Shown piece after piece: positions 32,450-40,888 of a stretch of 42,707 nucleotides of DNA; the stretch's first letter is position 1; every line of letters starts with the position of its first letter. The translations under genes and the position numbers were made by a program. The notes below the pieces were generated by a model. It saw only the letters and a list, made by a program, of their open reading frames with translations, was not told where the DNA came from and searched no databases. The stretch is from CAYLLN01 sp036496265 (lineage in GTDB: Bacteria > Planctomycetota > Planctomycetia > Pirellulales > Pirellulaceae). The stretch spans positions 1-42,707 of the forward strand of contig DASXLL010000197.1 in assembly GCA_036496265.1 (NCBI GenBank), written 5' to 3'.

Positions 32450-33790
32450 TTAAACGCGGCCAATGACTTCGCAAGTCGCGGCGACCAGTTCTTCGGCAGC
32501 GGCTTTGGTTGAAGCTTCGGCGATGACACGGACGATCGGCTCGGTGTTGCTGCCGCGAATGATAATCCAGCGGTCGGGCCAATCGAGGCGCAGGCCGTCT
32601 TGGCGATCGGCCTTGGCTTCATGAAATTGCTTTTCAACGGCGTGGAGCGCCGCCGGAAGTCGTTCGGGCGGCAACTGCACCGTCCGTTTTACGATTTCAT
32701 ATTGCGGCAGCTCGGCGACGAGCTCACTGACCTTCTTTTGCCGAGACGCCATTGCGTCAAGCACCAACGCCATGCCGACAAAGCTGTCACGAACTAGGCC
32801 GACTCGCGGATCAATCGGGCCACCGTTACCTTCGCCGCCGAACACGGCGCTTACGGCGAGCATTTTATCGACGACGTTGGCCTCGCCTACCGCCGAGCGA
32901 AAGAACCGCACGCCGTACGTCGTGGCCAGGTCGTGCGTCATTCGGCTGGTTGCGCAGTTGGTGACCACCGGCCCCTTCCGCAGACGCAAAATGCGATCGA
33001 CGCAGATCGATAGTGTGTATTCCTCGCCAATGTAGCGGCCGGTTTCGTCGATAATGGCCAGCCGGTCGGCATCCGGGTCTTGGCAGAAGCCGACGTCGGC
33101 ATTGGCGACGACCACTTCCTGCCCTACGGAAGCCAAATTCTCCGCCGTTGGTTCGGGCTTGTGCAAAAATCGGCCGTTGGGCTGATTGCCGAGGCAGACA
33201 ACATCGCAGCCCAGGTTTTGCAGCAAGCCAATGCCGAGAATGCTGCCGGCGCCGGCGTTGCTGTCGAGCAAGATGCGAAAATGTCGCTTGCGGATGCTTG
33301 AAGCATCGACCGTCGGCAGGATTTTAGCCAAATGATCCGTCGTCGTATCAGCGAGGGCATCTACTTTGCCGGTTTGTGTTACGGTGTTTGTCTTTTCGCC
33401 TTGGCGATACCTGGCCAATACTTTTTGGCCAAGCGGGGCGGGAATAACACGCCCTTCGGGCCCGAACAGCTTCAGGCCGTTATATTCTGGCGGATTGTGG
33501 CTGGCTGAAATTTGAACTCCGCCAGCCGCGTGGTGCTGACGCACAAGCACGCCGAGCGTCGGGGTGGCGGCAATATCAGCGTCTAGCACATGACGACCGG
33601 CCCCAGCGAGTGCGGCAATTACTGCGTTCTTGATGAGCGGCCCATTTTCCCTCCCGTCCCGGCTGACAACGATTGGCCCGGTCTCAAGCGTTTGAACGAA
33701 CGCGGTCACATAACGCGCAGCGACCTGCGGCGTGAGGCTCTCCCCCACGATGCCGCGGAGGCCGGAAACGCTGATAATGGGTTCACTCAC
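32450..33790 (-). CDS. Phosphoglucosamine mutase-type enzyme (GlmM-like)
   Basis: With the GTG at 33790 the product has 446 residues, the usual GlmM length. It starts SEPIISVSGLRGIVGESLTP and carries the catalytic phosphoserine loop GVQISASHNPPEYNG (Ser97), the Mg2+ motif DPDADRLAIID, the sugar loop FGGEGNGGPIDP and the phosphate loop RGSNTEPIVRV. It interconverts a hexose- or hexosamine-6-phosphate and its 1-phosphate. The GGEGNGG loop (GEnSGH in classical GlmM) is atypical, so phosphoglucomutase or phosphomannomutase activity is possible. It is divergent from the hypothetical gene at 33872 and precedes the nucleoside transporter. Confidence 0.88.
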   Translation of the reverse strand: MSEPIISVSGLRGIVGESLTPQVAARYVTAFVQTLETGPIVVSRDGRENGPLIKNAVIAALAGAGRHVLDADIAATPTLGVLVRQHHAAGGVQISASHNPPEYNGLKLFGPEGRVIPAPLGQKVLARYRQGEKTNTVTQTGKVDALADTTTDHLAKILPTVDASSIRKRHFRILLDSNAGAGSILGIGLLQNLGCDVVCLGNQPNGRFLHKPEPTAENLASVGQEVVVANADVGFCQDPDADRLAIIDETGRYIGEEYTLSICVDRILRLRKGPVVTNCATSRMTHDLATTYGVRFFRSAVGEANVVDKMLAVSAVFGGEGNGGPIDPRVGLVRDSFVGMALVLDAMASRQKKVSELVAELPQYEIVKRTVQLPPERLPAALHAVEKQFHEAKADRQDGLRLDWPDRWIIIRGSNTEPIVRVIAEASTKAAAEELVAATCEVIGRV

Positions 33791-33871
33791 GCCGCTGCTC
33801 CGTGTTTGCCGCACACAACGTTCGGCTGCGCACAACGCGACAAATATACCTTGCACCGCAGGAAACAATGA

Positions 33872-34222
33872 ATGGAAGGCACGCAACTCCTCTTCTGGAA
33901 AACGGGTCCGAACGTGAAACTTTCACCCCCCGAAATCGCGCGGGAGCTGCTCTGGGGCGAGGAAGTGCATGGCCTGGTCGATCTGCCGGTGCGCGAAATT
34001 TTGGATCGGGTTAAGGCGGAGTTTGCTCAAAGTGAAGAGATATCAGGCTTGTTAACCATTCGTGCCGCCGGTGGCCACGCCGAAATAACATGGGGATGGC
34101 AATTCGTCCGCGCCGAATGTCATGACCTGCCCAATGCGGAACGCGAGCGACTCATCGACGCCATCGAAGCGTTCGATTGCATGGCTTACGAACCACCGGC
34201 AAGCGGGCCAGCCAGTCGTTAA
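33872..34222 (+). CDS. Hypothetical soluble protein, 116 residues
   Basis: The protein begins MEGTQLLFWKTGPNVKLSPP and reads as a mixed alpha/beta domain. It has helices around ARELLWGEEVHGLVDLPVRE and RVKAEFAQSEEISG, a strand block HAEITWGWQFVRAECH, and a final helix ERLIDAIEAFDCMAYEPP. AGGAAA lies about 8 bases before the ATG. I recognise no family and no signal peptide. It is divergent from the GlmM-type gene (82-bp spacer) and followed by a glycosyltransferase gene. Confidence 0.65.
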   Translation: MEGTQLLFWKTGPNVKLSPPEIARELLWGEEVHGLVDLPVREILDRVKAEFAQSEEISGLLTIRAAGGHAEITWGWQFVRAECHDLPNAERERLIDAIEAFDCMAYEPPASGPASR

Positions 34223-34372
34223 CTCCTGCCCAGTGCGTCGCCCTACCGGTCTCTCTTTCACCATGTTCCGAACCACGGGGTAGAGTTGTCGTGGCAAGCG
34301 CCGCGGGGCCGCAGATGGGTGATTTGGGGCCGGTTGGTCCCGATTAATCGTTTTCTACCGGGTGATTCGATT

Positions 34373-35164
34373 ATGCCGGCCAGAGTTGAATTGTTTGGCG
34401 TCGAAATCGATCCGCTACGGATGGATCAGGCCGTGGCGCAAATTAGCGCTTGGGTGGCGGATAGCGATAGGCGGTGCCGGTTCGTGGTGACGCCGAATGT
34501 CGATCATGTGGTGATGCTCCAGTATCACGAGGGGCTGCAGGCGGCGTATCGCGATGCGGGAATGGTGCTGGTCGATGGCGCGCCGGTGCTGTGGGCATCG
34601 CGACTCTTGTGTTGCGCCGAGGAGAGACTGCCCGAGCGTGTCGCGGGCTCGGATTTAGTGCCTATGCTCTTTGAAGCCGCCGATGAGCAACAGCCGCTGG
34701 CGGTTTTTTTGCTCGGGGCGGCGCTGGGCGTCGCAGAGCGGGCAGCGCTGAATGTGCGGCGGCGGTGGCCGGCGATTCATGTCGTGGGGACTTACAGCCC
34801 CCCCGTCGGTTTTGAGCGTGACGAGCGAGAAAACGAAAAAATATTGGGCCTGATTGAAGCGGCTCAGCCGGAGGTGCTCGTTGTCGGCCTCGGCGCGCCG
34901 AAGCAGGAACTCTGGGTTCACAGGCACCGCGGACGGCTGACGGCGAAAGTCGCCCTTTGCGTTGGCGCGACGATCGACTTTCTGGCCGGCGAGCGATCAC
35001 GAGCGCCGCTGTGGATGCAGTCGGCGGGATTGGAGTGGCTCTATCGAGTTGCCAGTGAGCCGCGGCGGCTAGCCGCCCGCTATGCGAAAGATGCGGTCAT
35101 TTTCCCCCGGCTAATTGCTCAGGAATGGTGGCGGATGCGACAGGCCGTGCGCTCGCCGTCATAA
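34373..35164 (+). CDS. WecB/TagA/CpsF-family glycosyltransferase
   Basis: The 263-residue protein has the family signatures VELFGVEIDPL, RFVVTPNVDHVVML (TPN motif), VLVDGAPVLWASR (the GxP loop), VFLLGAALGVAERAA and VGLGAPKQELWVHRH (GxPxQE). These enzymes transfer N-acetylmannosamine or similar sugars to a lipid-linked acceptor in wall teichoic acid, enterobacterial common antigen or exopolysaccharide assembly. Acceptor and donor are unknown here. The ATG at 34373 starts directly at the conserved domain; upstream codons are not family-like. It is convergent with the GTPase gene (3-bp gap). Confidence 0.92.
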   Translation: MPARVELFGVEIDPLRMDQAVAQISAWVADSDRRCRFVVTPNVDHVVMLQYHEGLQAAYRDAGMVLVDGAPVLWASRLLCCAEERLPERVAGSDLVPMLFEAADEQQPLAVFLLGAALGVAERAALNVRRRWPAIHVVGTYSPPVGFERDERENEKILGLIEAAQPEVLVVGLGAPKQELWVHRHRGRLTAKVALCVGATIDFLAGERSRAPLWMQSAGLEWLYRVASEPRRLAARYAKDAVIFPRLIAQEWWRMRQAVRSPS

Positions 35165-35167
35165 ATC

Positions 35168-36076
35168 TCAGCCGGACCCCATTTGGTCCAGCATCCACTG
35201 AAACGGCTCGACAATGCCGCGCGGCTCAACGCGAAGCGGCACTTTCACGCGGCTGTGATGCTCGTTGCGTGTTGCGGTGCCGCCGGAGATGCCAACGGCG
35301 AAGTAGCGGTGGTTGCCGAGGCGCTTTTTGGCTTGCTGAGCAAGACCCGGCGTGTGGCGCGAGGCAAAGGCCGCCGGATCAGCGAAGCAATCATCGCATT
35401 CGTCGGCCTTGGTGAAAACGAACGCCACGGGACGAGTGTGCCAGGCGGCTGCATTGTTCTGATGCAACTCGCACAGGTAGCTGACGAGCTTCATGGTGTG
35501 AAAGTCTTCATCGCTGTCGCCGGCTTGCGCGAGCGGAGCATCGACCAGGATCATCGCGGCCGAACACTTCGTGAGAAAAGCGCGGATGACTGGAAAGGTC
35601 TGCGGATGATCGACTTCTTCCAGCAGCGATTCGCCGGAGAGATCGGGCATGATCAGCTCAGTCGCTTTGCGCCGCTTGCGGAGCACTTGACAATGGATCC
35701 AGTGCCAGCGGCCCGGCTCGACGGGGGTTTTGCCGGGGAACTCACACTGGCTTAGGGCGGCCATTGTGTGCTGCTGCAGCTCGATGGAGAACGCGCCGCG
35801 GGCGAGTAGCTGCAGGTTGTCCTCACGGCGGGAAAGCATATCGGTCAGCAGGCCGAGATACACGGTTTTGCCACAGCCGGAGCCGCCGATCACGGCGAGC
35901 GAGCGGGGACGTATTTTTTGTGCGTTCGCCTGGTGGGCCAGGGCCATCGGCGCATGGCAATGGCGACACAGCTCCGCATCGAAATTATTCCCGCCGCCGC
36001 AGATATAGCAGGGGCACGGCACCGTATAAGCGGCCAGGCGATAGGATTCGAGCTCGATTGTTCCGTAGTTTGACAT
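35168..36076 (-). CDS. Zinc-ribbon P-loop GTPase (TRAFAC/double-GTPase-like)
   Basis: The 302-residue protein starts at an ATG. A zinc ribbon comes first (CYIC at 23-26, CRHC at 37-40), then a GTPase: Walker A GGSGCGKT at 64-71, IMPDLSGES at 142-150 in the position of switch II (DxxG, Asp145-Gly148), and FTKAD at 221-225 in place of NKxD. It resembles the TRAFAC-class DO-GTPase/GTPase-associated families; no large GTPase-activating or effector domain is attached. It is the third gene of a tight minus-strand operon (19 bp after the FGE-like gene). The ribbon could mediate protein or nucleic acid contact. It is convergent with the glycosyltransferase gene. Confidence 0.8.
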   Translation of the reverse strand: MSNYGTIELESYRLAAYTVPCPCYICGGGNNFDAELCRHCHAPMALAHQANAQKIRPRSLAVIGGSGCGKTVYLGLLTDMLSRREDNLQLLARGAFSIELQQHTMAALSQCEFPGKTPVEPGRWHWIHCQVLRKRRKATELIMPDLSGESLLEEVDHPQTFPVIRAFLTKCSAAMILVDAPLAQAGDSDEDFHTMKLVSYLCELHQNNAAAWHTRPVAFVFTKADECDDCFADPAAFASRHTPGLAQQAKKRLGNHRYFAVGISGGTATRNEHHSRVKVPLRVEPRGIVEPFQWMLDQMGSG

Positions 36077-36095
36077 GCGGCGTCTTCTTTGTTGA

Positions 36096-37301
36096 TTAGG
36101 CCGGCAGCGGTGCTAGGGAGAGTGCTTGTTGTGGGTTGATAAACGAAGCGCCCCTCGCTTGCGCGTCGGGTTGGTGTATCGCGGTCTGTGGCTCATCCAT
36201 GTTGAACACATCACAGAAGCCCAGGGCGCACCGGAAACCGACGTTGTGTTTGCGGTCGAGCGGCGAGGCCCCACTTTGGAAGTGACAATTGGCTTGCGAC
36301 TCGAAATACGTATCGAACGCGCCTCCACGAATGCTTTTGAGGGGCTGGGGGGACTCGAGTCGGTCGCCGGGCACGTCCCACATACCAAACGCCGTGCTCG
36401 TCCACTCCCAGACGTTTCCGACAAGCTGCTCAATGCCGCTGGCGCTCGCGCTGGCTGGCAAAGAACGAACGGGAATTGTCCGTTCAAAGCCGCTGCCCCA
36501 GATATTCGTTCGCTTGCGGTCCATGGCGTCGCCCCAGGGAAATCGCCGCTGCACAGGTTGGTCACCTTCGGCAAAAACAGGCCAGCTGGCGGCTTTGACC
36601 CACTCGGCATCAGTCGGCAGTCGCTTGCCAACCCAGCGGGCGAAGGCACCGGCTTCGTACCACGAGACGCCGACAACCGGGTGTTCTTCCTCGCCGGTCA
36701 GGAACGTGCCATTGGTCCAAAATCGCGGGCCGGGTTGGCCGGTCGTATCCACAAACCCCAACACGGCGGGCCAGATCGCCTCGTCCCACAGCGACATTTG
36801 CTCGTAGCCACCGCTTTCGACAAACGCGCGAAATTCGCGATTCGTGACGGCGTAGCGATCAAGAAACAGCCCCTCGACGGGGATCATGTTTTCGGTGGTC
36901 ACGATTTCGTTGGCGCCGTCGGACAGCCGCGGGTGCATAGCCACGAGGCCGGACGGGACCATCGCCATCGAATCGTCGAGCGCTGTTTGGGCGGCTTCGC
37001 GGTCGGCGACGGGCAGCGTAGCGGCGATTTTCGGGCGAAGGAGCAGTGCCGTGCGACCCTGATCGATGAGCTGATCCACGATCGAGCCGTCGGGCGGCTG
37101 TGACGTGGCCAACTGAGCCGCCGCAATGGAGGATTGATCGGGCGCCTGCCGCGGCTTTGTGCGCGCGCCAACGAGGCAGAGGGCCGTGAAGCCAAGGCCC
37201 GCACCGAAGGTCCAATAGCCGGCGAGCCAGCCGCCAGCGACGGCGACAGCGCCCACAAGGAGCAGCCAGTGATTCAGTGAATGGGGATCAAATCGTCTCA
37301 T
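36096..37301 (-). CDS. Membrane-anchored SUMF1/FGE-like protein
   Basis: The 401-residue protein has two N-terminal membrane segments (about 11-30 and 32-46), a linker, and a SUMF1/EgtB/PvdO-type domain at about 113-365. Signatures: IPVEGLFLDRYAVTNREFRAF, HPVVGVSWYEAGAFARWVG, KRLPTDAEWVKAASW, GNVWEWTSTAFG, SIRGGAFDTYF and VGFRCALGF. True formylglycine-generating enzyme has two copper-binding cysteines near the RGGS motif; here the corresponding stretch has only Cys339, so oxidation activity is doubtful. Residues 369-401 (with HQPDAQARGASF) are encoded by a dispersed repeat and look like an accidental extension. It is the second gene of the operon, 13 bp after the coiled-coil gene. Confidence 0.82.
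   Translation of the reverse strand: MRRFDPHSLNHWLLLVGAVAVAGGWLAGYWTFGAGLGFTALCLVGARTKPRQAPDQSSIAAAQLATSQPPDGSIVDQLIDQGRTALLLRPKIAATLPVADREAAQTALDDSMAMVPSGLVAMHPRLSDGANEIVTTENMIPVEGLFLDRYAVTNREFRAFVESGGYEQMSLWDEAIWPAVLGFVDTTGQPGPRFWTNGTFLTGEEEHPVVGVSWYEAGAFARWVGKRLPTDAEWVKAASWPVFAEGDQPVQRRFPWGDAMDRKRTNIWGSGFERTIPVRSLPASASASGIEQLVGNVWEWTSTAFGMWDVPGDRLESPQPLKSIRGGAFDTYFESQANCHFQSGASPLDRKHNVGFRCALGFCDVFNMDEPQTAIHQPDAQARGASFINPQQALSLAPLPA
36148..36175 (-). repeat. Planctomycete-type dispersed repeat within the FGE-like 3' end
   Basis: On the minus strand ACCAACCCGACGCGCAAGCG reads QPDAQARG in the FGE-like frame and NPTRKRG in another frame. I recall this palindrome-poor element from many planctomycete genomes, where it gives NPTRKRG peptides. 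It is present once in this window, so the repeat status rests on memory. Confidence 0.4.
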
Positions 37302-37314
37302 GGGCGAAGTCGGT

Positions 37315-38118
37315 TTATTTTTTCTTGCGCCGTTGGGCGACGTCTTTTTGCAGGCGGGCGAACTGGGCCATTACGGAGCTGACCACGGGGTCCGGCTCGG
37401 CGACCGATTCGCCGTGAGGAGCGACAAGGGTGACGACCTGGTGATCGAAATTTTGCAACTCGTGTTCGCGCTCGGCGAGCAGGCCGCGAAGCTGTTTCAG
37501 CTCGGTCGAGATTTCCGTCTGTTGCTCGGCCAGGTCGTGGCGCTGCCGGTTGACGGTTTCTTGCAAGGCCGTCGCCCGCGCGCGAAGGAGCTTATTCTCT
37601 TCTTCCAGGTCGCGGCGCTCGTGCTCAAGCTTGGCGAGGCGGGCGCGGGTGTCGTCGCTGATTGGCGGCGGCCCCGATTTGGCGATGGACAACTGACTGG
37701 CGGATTCGGCCGCGCGGGCGATGGCTTCGTGCAGTTGTGTTCGCGTATCGCCAAGTTGCGCTTGGGTTGCGGCAAACTGTCGTTTCAGCTCGGCCAGCTC
37801 TTCGGTTGACTGACGGCGGAGCGTTTGAATTTCGTTAATCGCCTGTTGTAGCAGCGCTTGTTGTGATTCGATCAGTTCATTGAGCTGCGAATTTTCCTGC
37901 CGCTCTTCGCTCAACTCGCGTTCGCGTTTTTCCAGTTGCTGGCGAGCCAGCTCGACTTCGTCGGCTTTGTGAATCAGCTCGTCGCCGAGACGTTCGATGT
38001 CGGCATATAGCTCGCTGGCCAGCACCTCGAATTGGCCGCATTGCTCGCGAAACCCAGCCGTGGTTTCGGCTAAGGGCCGAGGGGAAAACGCCGCTGGCTG
38101 GGTCAACGCGAGGGACAA
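37315..38118 (-). CDS. Coiled-coil protein, first gene of the GTPase/FGE-like operon
   Basis: The 267-residue protein starts at TTG with AAGGA 7 bases upstream. From about residue 35 to 240 it is almost continuous coiled coil (for example ELARQQLEKRERELSEERQE, LQQAINEIQTLRRQSTEELA). It ends in SSVMAQFARLQKDVAQRRKKK, a basic tail I associate with related planctomycete coiled-coil proteins. No membrane segment or enzymatic motif is present. It is likely a cytoplasmic scaffold or adaptor. Gaps of 13 and 19 bp to the next two genes strongly suggest one operon. It faces a 513-bp region with only a doubtful small gene. Confidence 0.8.
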   Translation of the reverse strand: MSLALTQPAAFSPRPLAETTAGFREQCGQFEVLASELYADIERLGDELIHKADEVELARQQLEKRERELSEERQENSQLNELIESQQALLQQAINEIQTLRRQSTEELAELKRQFAATQAQLGDTRTQLHEAIARAAESASQLSIAKSGPPPISDDTRARLAKLEHERRDLEEENKLLRARATALQETVNRQRHDLAEQQTEISTELKQLRGLLAEREHELQNFDHQVVTLVAPHGESVAEPDPVVSSVMAQFARLQKDVAQRRKKK

Positions 38119-38631
38119 CGGGCGGTCCTTTTCACAGTGGTTTTAAAACCGAGCGTGCCGTGGCCGCGAATTGGCCAGTAATTGTCAATTTCTCAGGGAA
38201 TTCAGCGATTTATTCGCTTTTGTAGCGGAAAAACTGAGGAGAAAAGCCTATGCCGCCAGCGAAAACTTAGGTCATAGACCGGCTGGAGGCAAACCAGGCC
38301 GCGAATATCGAAAAAGTCGGCAAAACTGGCCGAACTTGTAACCAGCGGCCTGTAACAACGGACATTCTTCTGCGCTTTGAAGCTCGTGAAATAGAGCGAC
38401 TTATGTAGTTCGCTCGAAATCTCGGCTGGAGGGGTTGTGCCATGCAAAATGATTTTCGGCCAGCGGCTGGCGACACAATCGTCCTGCCCACGGCCATATA
38501 CAGCGACGGCATCGTCGTCGAATCGTCTAGCCACCGCATTGCGGCCGTCGAGCTAAAAAGTCTGCTTTCCAACGGCAGCCGGCAGGCATTGGCCTGGTTC
38601 GAGCAGTGCTCCGCGGCCATTTTACGGCAAG
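38119..38631. other. Gene-poor 513-bp region upstream of the coiled-coil operon
   Basis: It lies between the leftward coiled-coil gene and the 3' end of a HAD gene. Its right half holds one doubtful rightward ORF (38442-38687) with a good ribosome-binding site. Promoters for the leftward operon should lie in the left half, but I see no reliable boxes. Confidence 0.4.
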
Positions 38632-38687
38632 CTAGCGCAAACCGAGCAGTTCGTAAATCCGCGGATCACGCAGCGTGTCGGCGATGA
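38442..38687 (+). CDS. Doubtful small protein, 81 residues
   Basis: GGAGGGG is spaced 7 bases before the ATG, which is why it is listed. The product MQNDFRPAAGDTIVLPTAIY continues with a plausible GIVVESSSHRIAAVELKS stretch, then drops into an Arg/Ala-rich end that overlaps the convergent HAD gene by 56 bases, a sign of noncoding sequence. It has no known relatives that I recognise. A functional shorter gene that ends near 38631 was not excluded. Confidence 0.3.
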   Translation: MQNDFRPAAGDTIVLPTAIYSDGIVVESSSHRIAAVELKSLLSNGSRQALAWFEQCSAAILRQASANRAVRKSADHAACRR

Positions 38688-39294
38688 GCGTTGCCCCGGT
38701 GAAATCATGATTGCGGCTATGAGCGGCCGGTACCGCAACCGCGATAGCGCCTGCAGCGATGGCGGCCCGGCAGCCGTTTTGGCTGTCTTCGAGGACGAGC
38801 ATTTGGCGCGCTGGCAGACCGAGTCGCTCCGCCGCCTTGAGATAGATTTCGGGATGCGGCTTGCCATGCGTAATATCTTCAGACGTGAGGATCGGCGAAA
38901 AACGCGGCGCGAAATGGAAGACGCCGAGAACATGTTCGACAAACGTCCGCCGGCTGCTGGTGGCGATCGCTTTGGGAATGACGTACTTTTCGAGCGCTGC
39001 CAGCAACTCGATCAGGCCGGGCATCGGCGCCAGACGCTCTTTGAGAATGCCAGGGAAGATTTCGTCGGTTTCGGCCAATAGCTCACTCACGGTCGCCGTC
39101 AGCGTGTGCGTGTCGATCATGATCTGCAGTGCAACTTGGCTCGGCCGCCCCATCATTTGATCGAGCAGCTCCTGTGTAAATTCGTAGCCGCGACGGCGAA
39201 GCAACTCCGCTCCGACCTCCTGATAGAGCTCTTCGGTGTTGAACATGAGGCCGTCGAGATCGAAGACGACAGCGCGAGGCGAGTTTCGGTTCAA
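38632..39294 (-). CDS. HAD-superfamily phosphatase (beta-phosphoglucomutase-like)
   Basis: The 220-residue enzyme starts at TTG just before the HAD motif I (VVFDLDGLMFNTEELY, Asp12 and Asp14). A four-helix cap (residues 18-85), motif II (KAIATSSRR), motif III (HGKPHPEIY) and motif IV (VLEDSQNGCRAAIAAG) follow. This matches the CbbY/beta-phosphoglucomutase subfamily that hydrolyses or isomerises sugar phosphates. The upstream 283 bases contain repeated AAGTTCAAAG strings, so the start codon is a best guess. No operon partner is evident. Confidence 0.85.
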   Translation of the reverse strand: MNRNSPRAVVFDLDGLMFNTEELYQEVGAELLRRRGYEFTQELLDQMMGRPSQVALQIMIDTHTLTATVSELLAETDEIFPGILKERLAPMPGLIELLAALEKYVIPKAIATSSRRTFVEHVLGVFHFAPRFSPILTSEDITHGKPHPEIYLKAAERLGLPARQMLVLEDSQNGCRAAIAAGAIAVAVPAAHSRNHDFTGATLIADTLRDPRIYELLGLR

Positions 39295-39345
39295 AGTTCA
39301 AAGTTCCGAGTTCAAAGCCTGATCGAGCCGATTCAATTCGAACAA

Positions 39346-39421
39346 AAGGCAACAAAGGAAACGAAGAGGCCTGCTAATCGCCGTCGCCTCGCTTCTCCCT
39401 CTTTGTTACCTTCGTTTCCTT
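39346..39421. repeat. Inverted/shuffled repeat AAGGCAACAAAG / AAGGAAACGAAG
   Basis: 39346-39366 contains AAGGCAACAAAGGAAACGAA, and the reverse complement of 39401-39421 contains AAGGAAACGAAGGTAACAAA. The two blocks share both halves in switched order, as in an array of alternating 10-11-bp units. It sits in a 283-bp intergenic stretch upstream of the HAD gene. Confidence 0.45.
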
Positions 39422-39586
39422 ATGTTCATTTTTCCGTAGCGACTTATTGTCTCGCGTTGCGAGGAAATGCGCAAGGCGGGGTGGTTGGAGCATAGACGGA
39501 TCGGCTGTTGCTTTTTTATCGCTGACGACTGGCCGATGTAAGAAGAATGATGTATTGCTTCGGCCGCTAGCGAGTTCTTGACAGCA

Positions 39587-40813
39587 ATGCAGGACCATTT
39601 TATTCCGCTGCGGCCGCAGGAGCTCGTTCGCAAGCTCGGCGACGAGCCAAGCGTCACGATTTTCGAGCGCGAGCAATTCCGCGCACTGTGCGAGCTGATC
39701 GAAGCCACCATCCACAATGACTTTCGTTCGCGGCTGTCCCAGTTGAAGGCCGATTACGCGCCGTTCGATCCAGACGGCGATTCGGCCGGGCACGAGCAAT
39801 TGACGGACGCCGAACGCAGAAACCGCTGCGGCCAATTATTCGACGATTTCGACTCGCTTCTGATGCGGGCCAACTACCGCCGCTTGTCGCGCGAGGAGAT
39901 CGAGCGCGCGATTCGGTCGCCGAACCAAACCGGTCTTAGACTACAACTTGATCTCGCGTTATTCGAGCGGCTGGAGGTCTATGTCCGCGGCAACTGCGAC
40001 CTGGCGCGGCATACGCGGTCGTGGCGGCGGCTGTGGAGGGATGAATCAGCCATCGTGCCGAGTTACCGACGCTTAGCGATTATTTTTCGCCTCCGCGAGC
40101 GATCGCCCCTCACCGATCCGCTCGACACGGACTCAGTCGTCCTCAAATTGTTCAAGGACATCCCGCAGGAGGACATCGAAACGCTGCTGCCGGGCGCCAA
40201 CATTCGCATGGGCCTGTTCGAGCAGGCGAAGATTGTTCTGCCGACGGTCTCCGGCGTGGGGCTGACGGTGCTGAAGCTGCTCAAAGGTGCTGCCGCGGTG
40301 GCGTTTGCGAGCATGTACGGGCTGATCGCGTTTTTGGGCCTTGTCAGTGGCGCGATCGGCTACGCGGTGCGGTCATTTTTCAGCTATCTGCGAACCCGCG
40401 AGAAGCATCAGCTTTGCTTGACGCGGAATCTGTATTATCAGAATCTCGATAACAACGCCGGTGTCATTTATCACCTGCTGGCGGAAGCCGAAGAGCAAGA
40501 GTTTCGCGAAATTGTCCTCGCCTGGTGGCTTTTGTGGCGAGGCGGCTTATCCCGCGCCACTGCCGAGCAGATTGATGCGGCGGCGGAAGAGTGGCTGACG
40601 CGGCGCTGCGGGATTCAAGCGGATTTTGAAATCGGCGACGCGCTGGAGAAGCTCGGGCGGCTTGGCCTGGCTCGCCAAACTTCTGACCATTGGCGAGCGG
40701 TGAGCATCGACGAAGCCTTGCTAACGCTCGACCGTGCCTGGGATGAGCAGTTTGCCTATCACTCCGCGGGCAGCGGCGTTAATCGGCCACGACTCTGGCA
40801 GCCGGCGGCGTAG
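39587..40813 (+). CDS. TMEM143/DUF3754-family membrane protein
   Basis: The 408-residue protein starts at ATG 39587 (a TTG three codons earlier is possible). The N-terminus begins MQDHFIPLRPQELVRKLG. The hallmark VVLKLFKDIPQEDIETLLPG with NIRMGLFEQAKI (about 205-235) defines DUF3754/TMEM143. Two or three membrane segments follow (about 238-290), then a soluble end with YYQNLDNNAGVIYHLLAEAE (similar to that of the family) and an alpha-helical C-terminus. TMEM143 is a poorly understood mitochondrial membrane protein in animals, and bacterial relatives have no known role. The gene stands alone between the HAD and redoxin genes. Confidence 0.88.
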   Translation: MQDHFIPLRPQELVRKLGDEPSVTIFEREQFRALCELIEATIHNDFRSRLSQLKADYAPFDPDGDSAGHEQLTDAERRNRCGQLFDDFDSLLMRANYRRLSREEIERAIRSPNQTGLRLQLDLALFERLEVYVRGNCDLARHTRSWRRLWRDESAIVPSYRRLAIIFRLRERSPLTDPLDTDSVVLKLFKDIPQEDIETLLPGANIRMGLFEQAKIVLPTVSGVGLTVLKLLKGAAAVAFASMYGLIAFLGLVSGAIGYAVRSFFSYLRTREKHQLCLTRNLYYQNLDNNAGVIYHLLAEAEEQEFREIVLAWWLLWRGGLSRATAEQIDAAAEEWLTRRCGIQADFEIGDALEKLGRLGLARQTSDHWRAVSIDEALLTLDRAWDEQFAYHSAGSGVNRPRLWQPAA

Positions 40814-40888
40814 TCCTTTGACATTTGGCCCATCGGCGCTAGACTAACTGCTTCGTCTGGCTCACGACTTCGTCTCAGGAGCACTCTA

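Noticed and set aside
36126..37103. A 325-codon rightward open frame
   Set aside because: Antisense of the FGE-like gene, whose SUMF1 motifs are clear.
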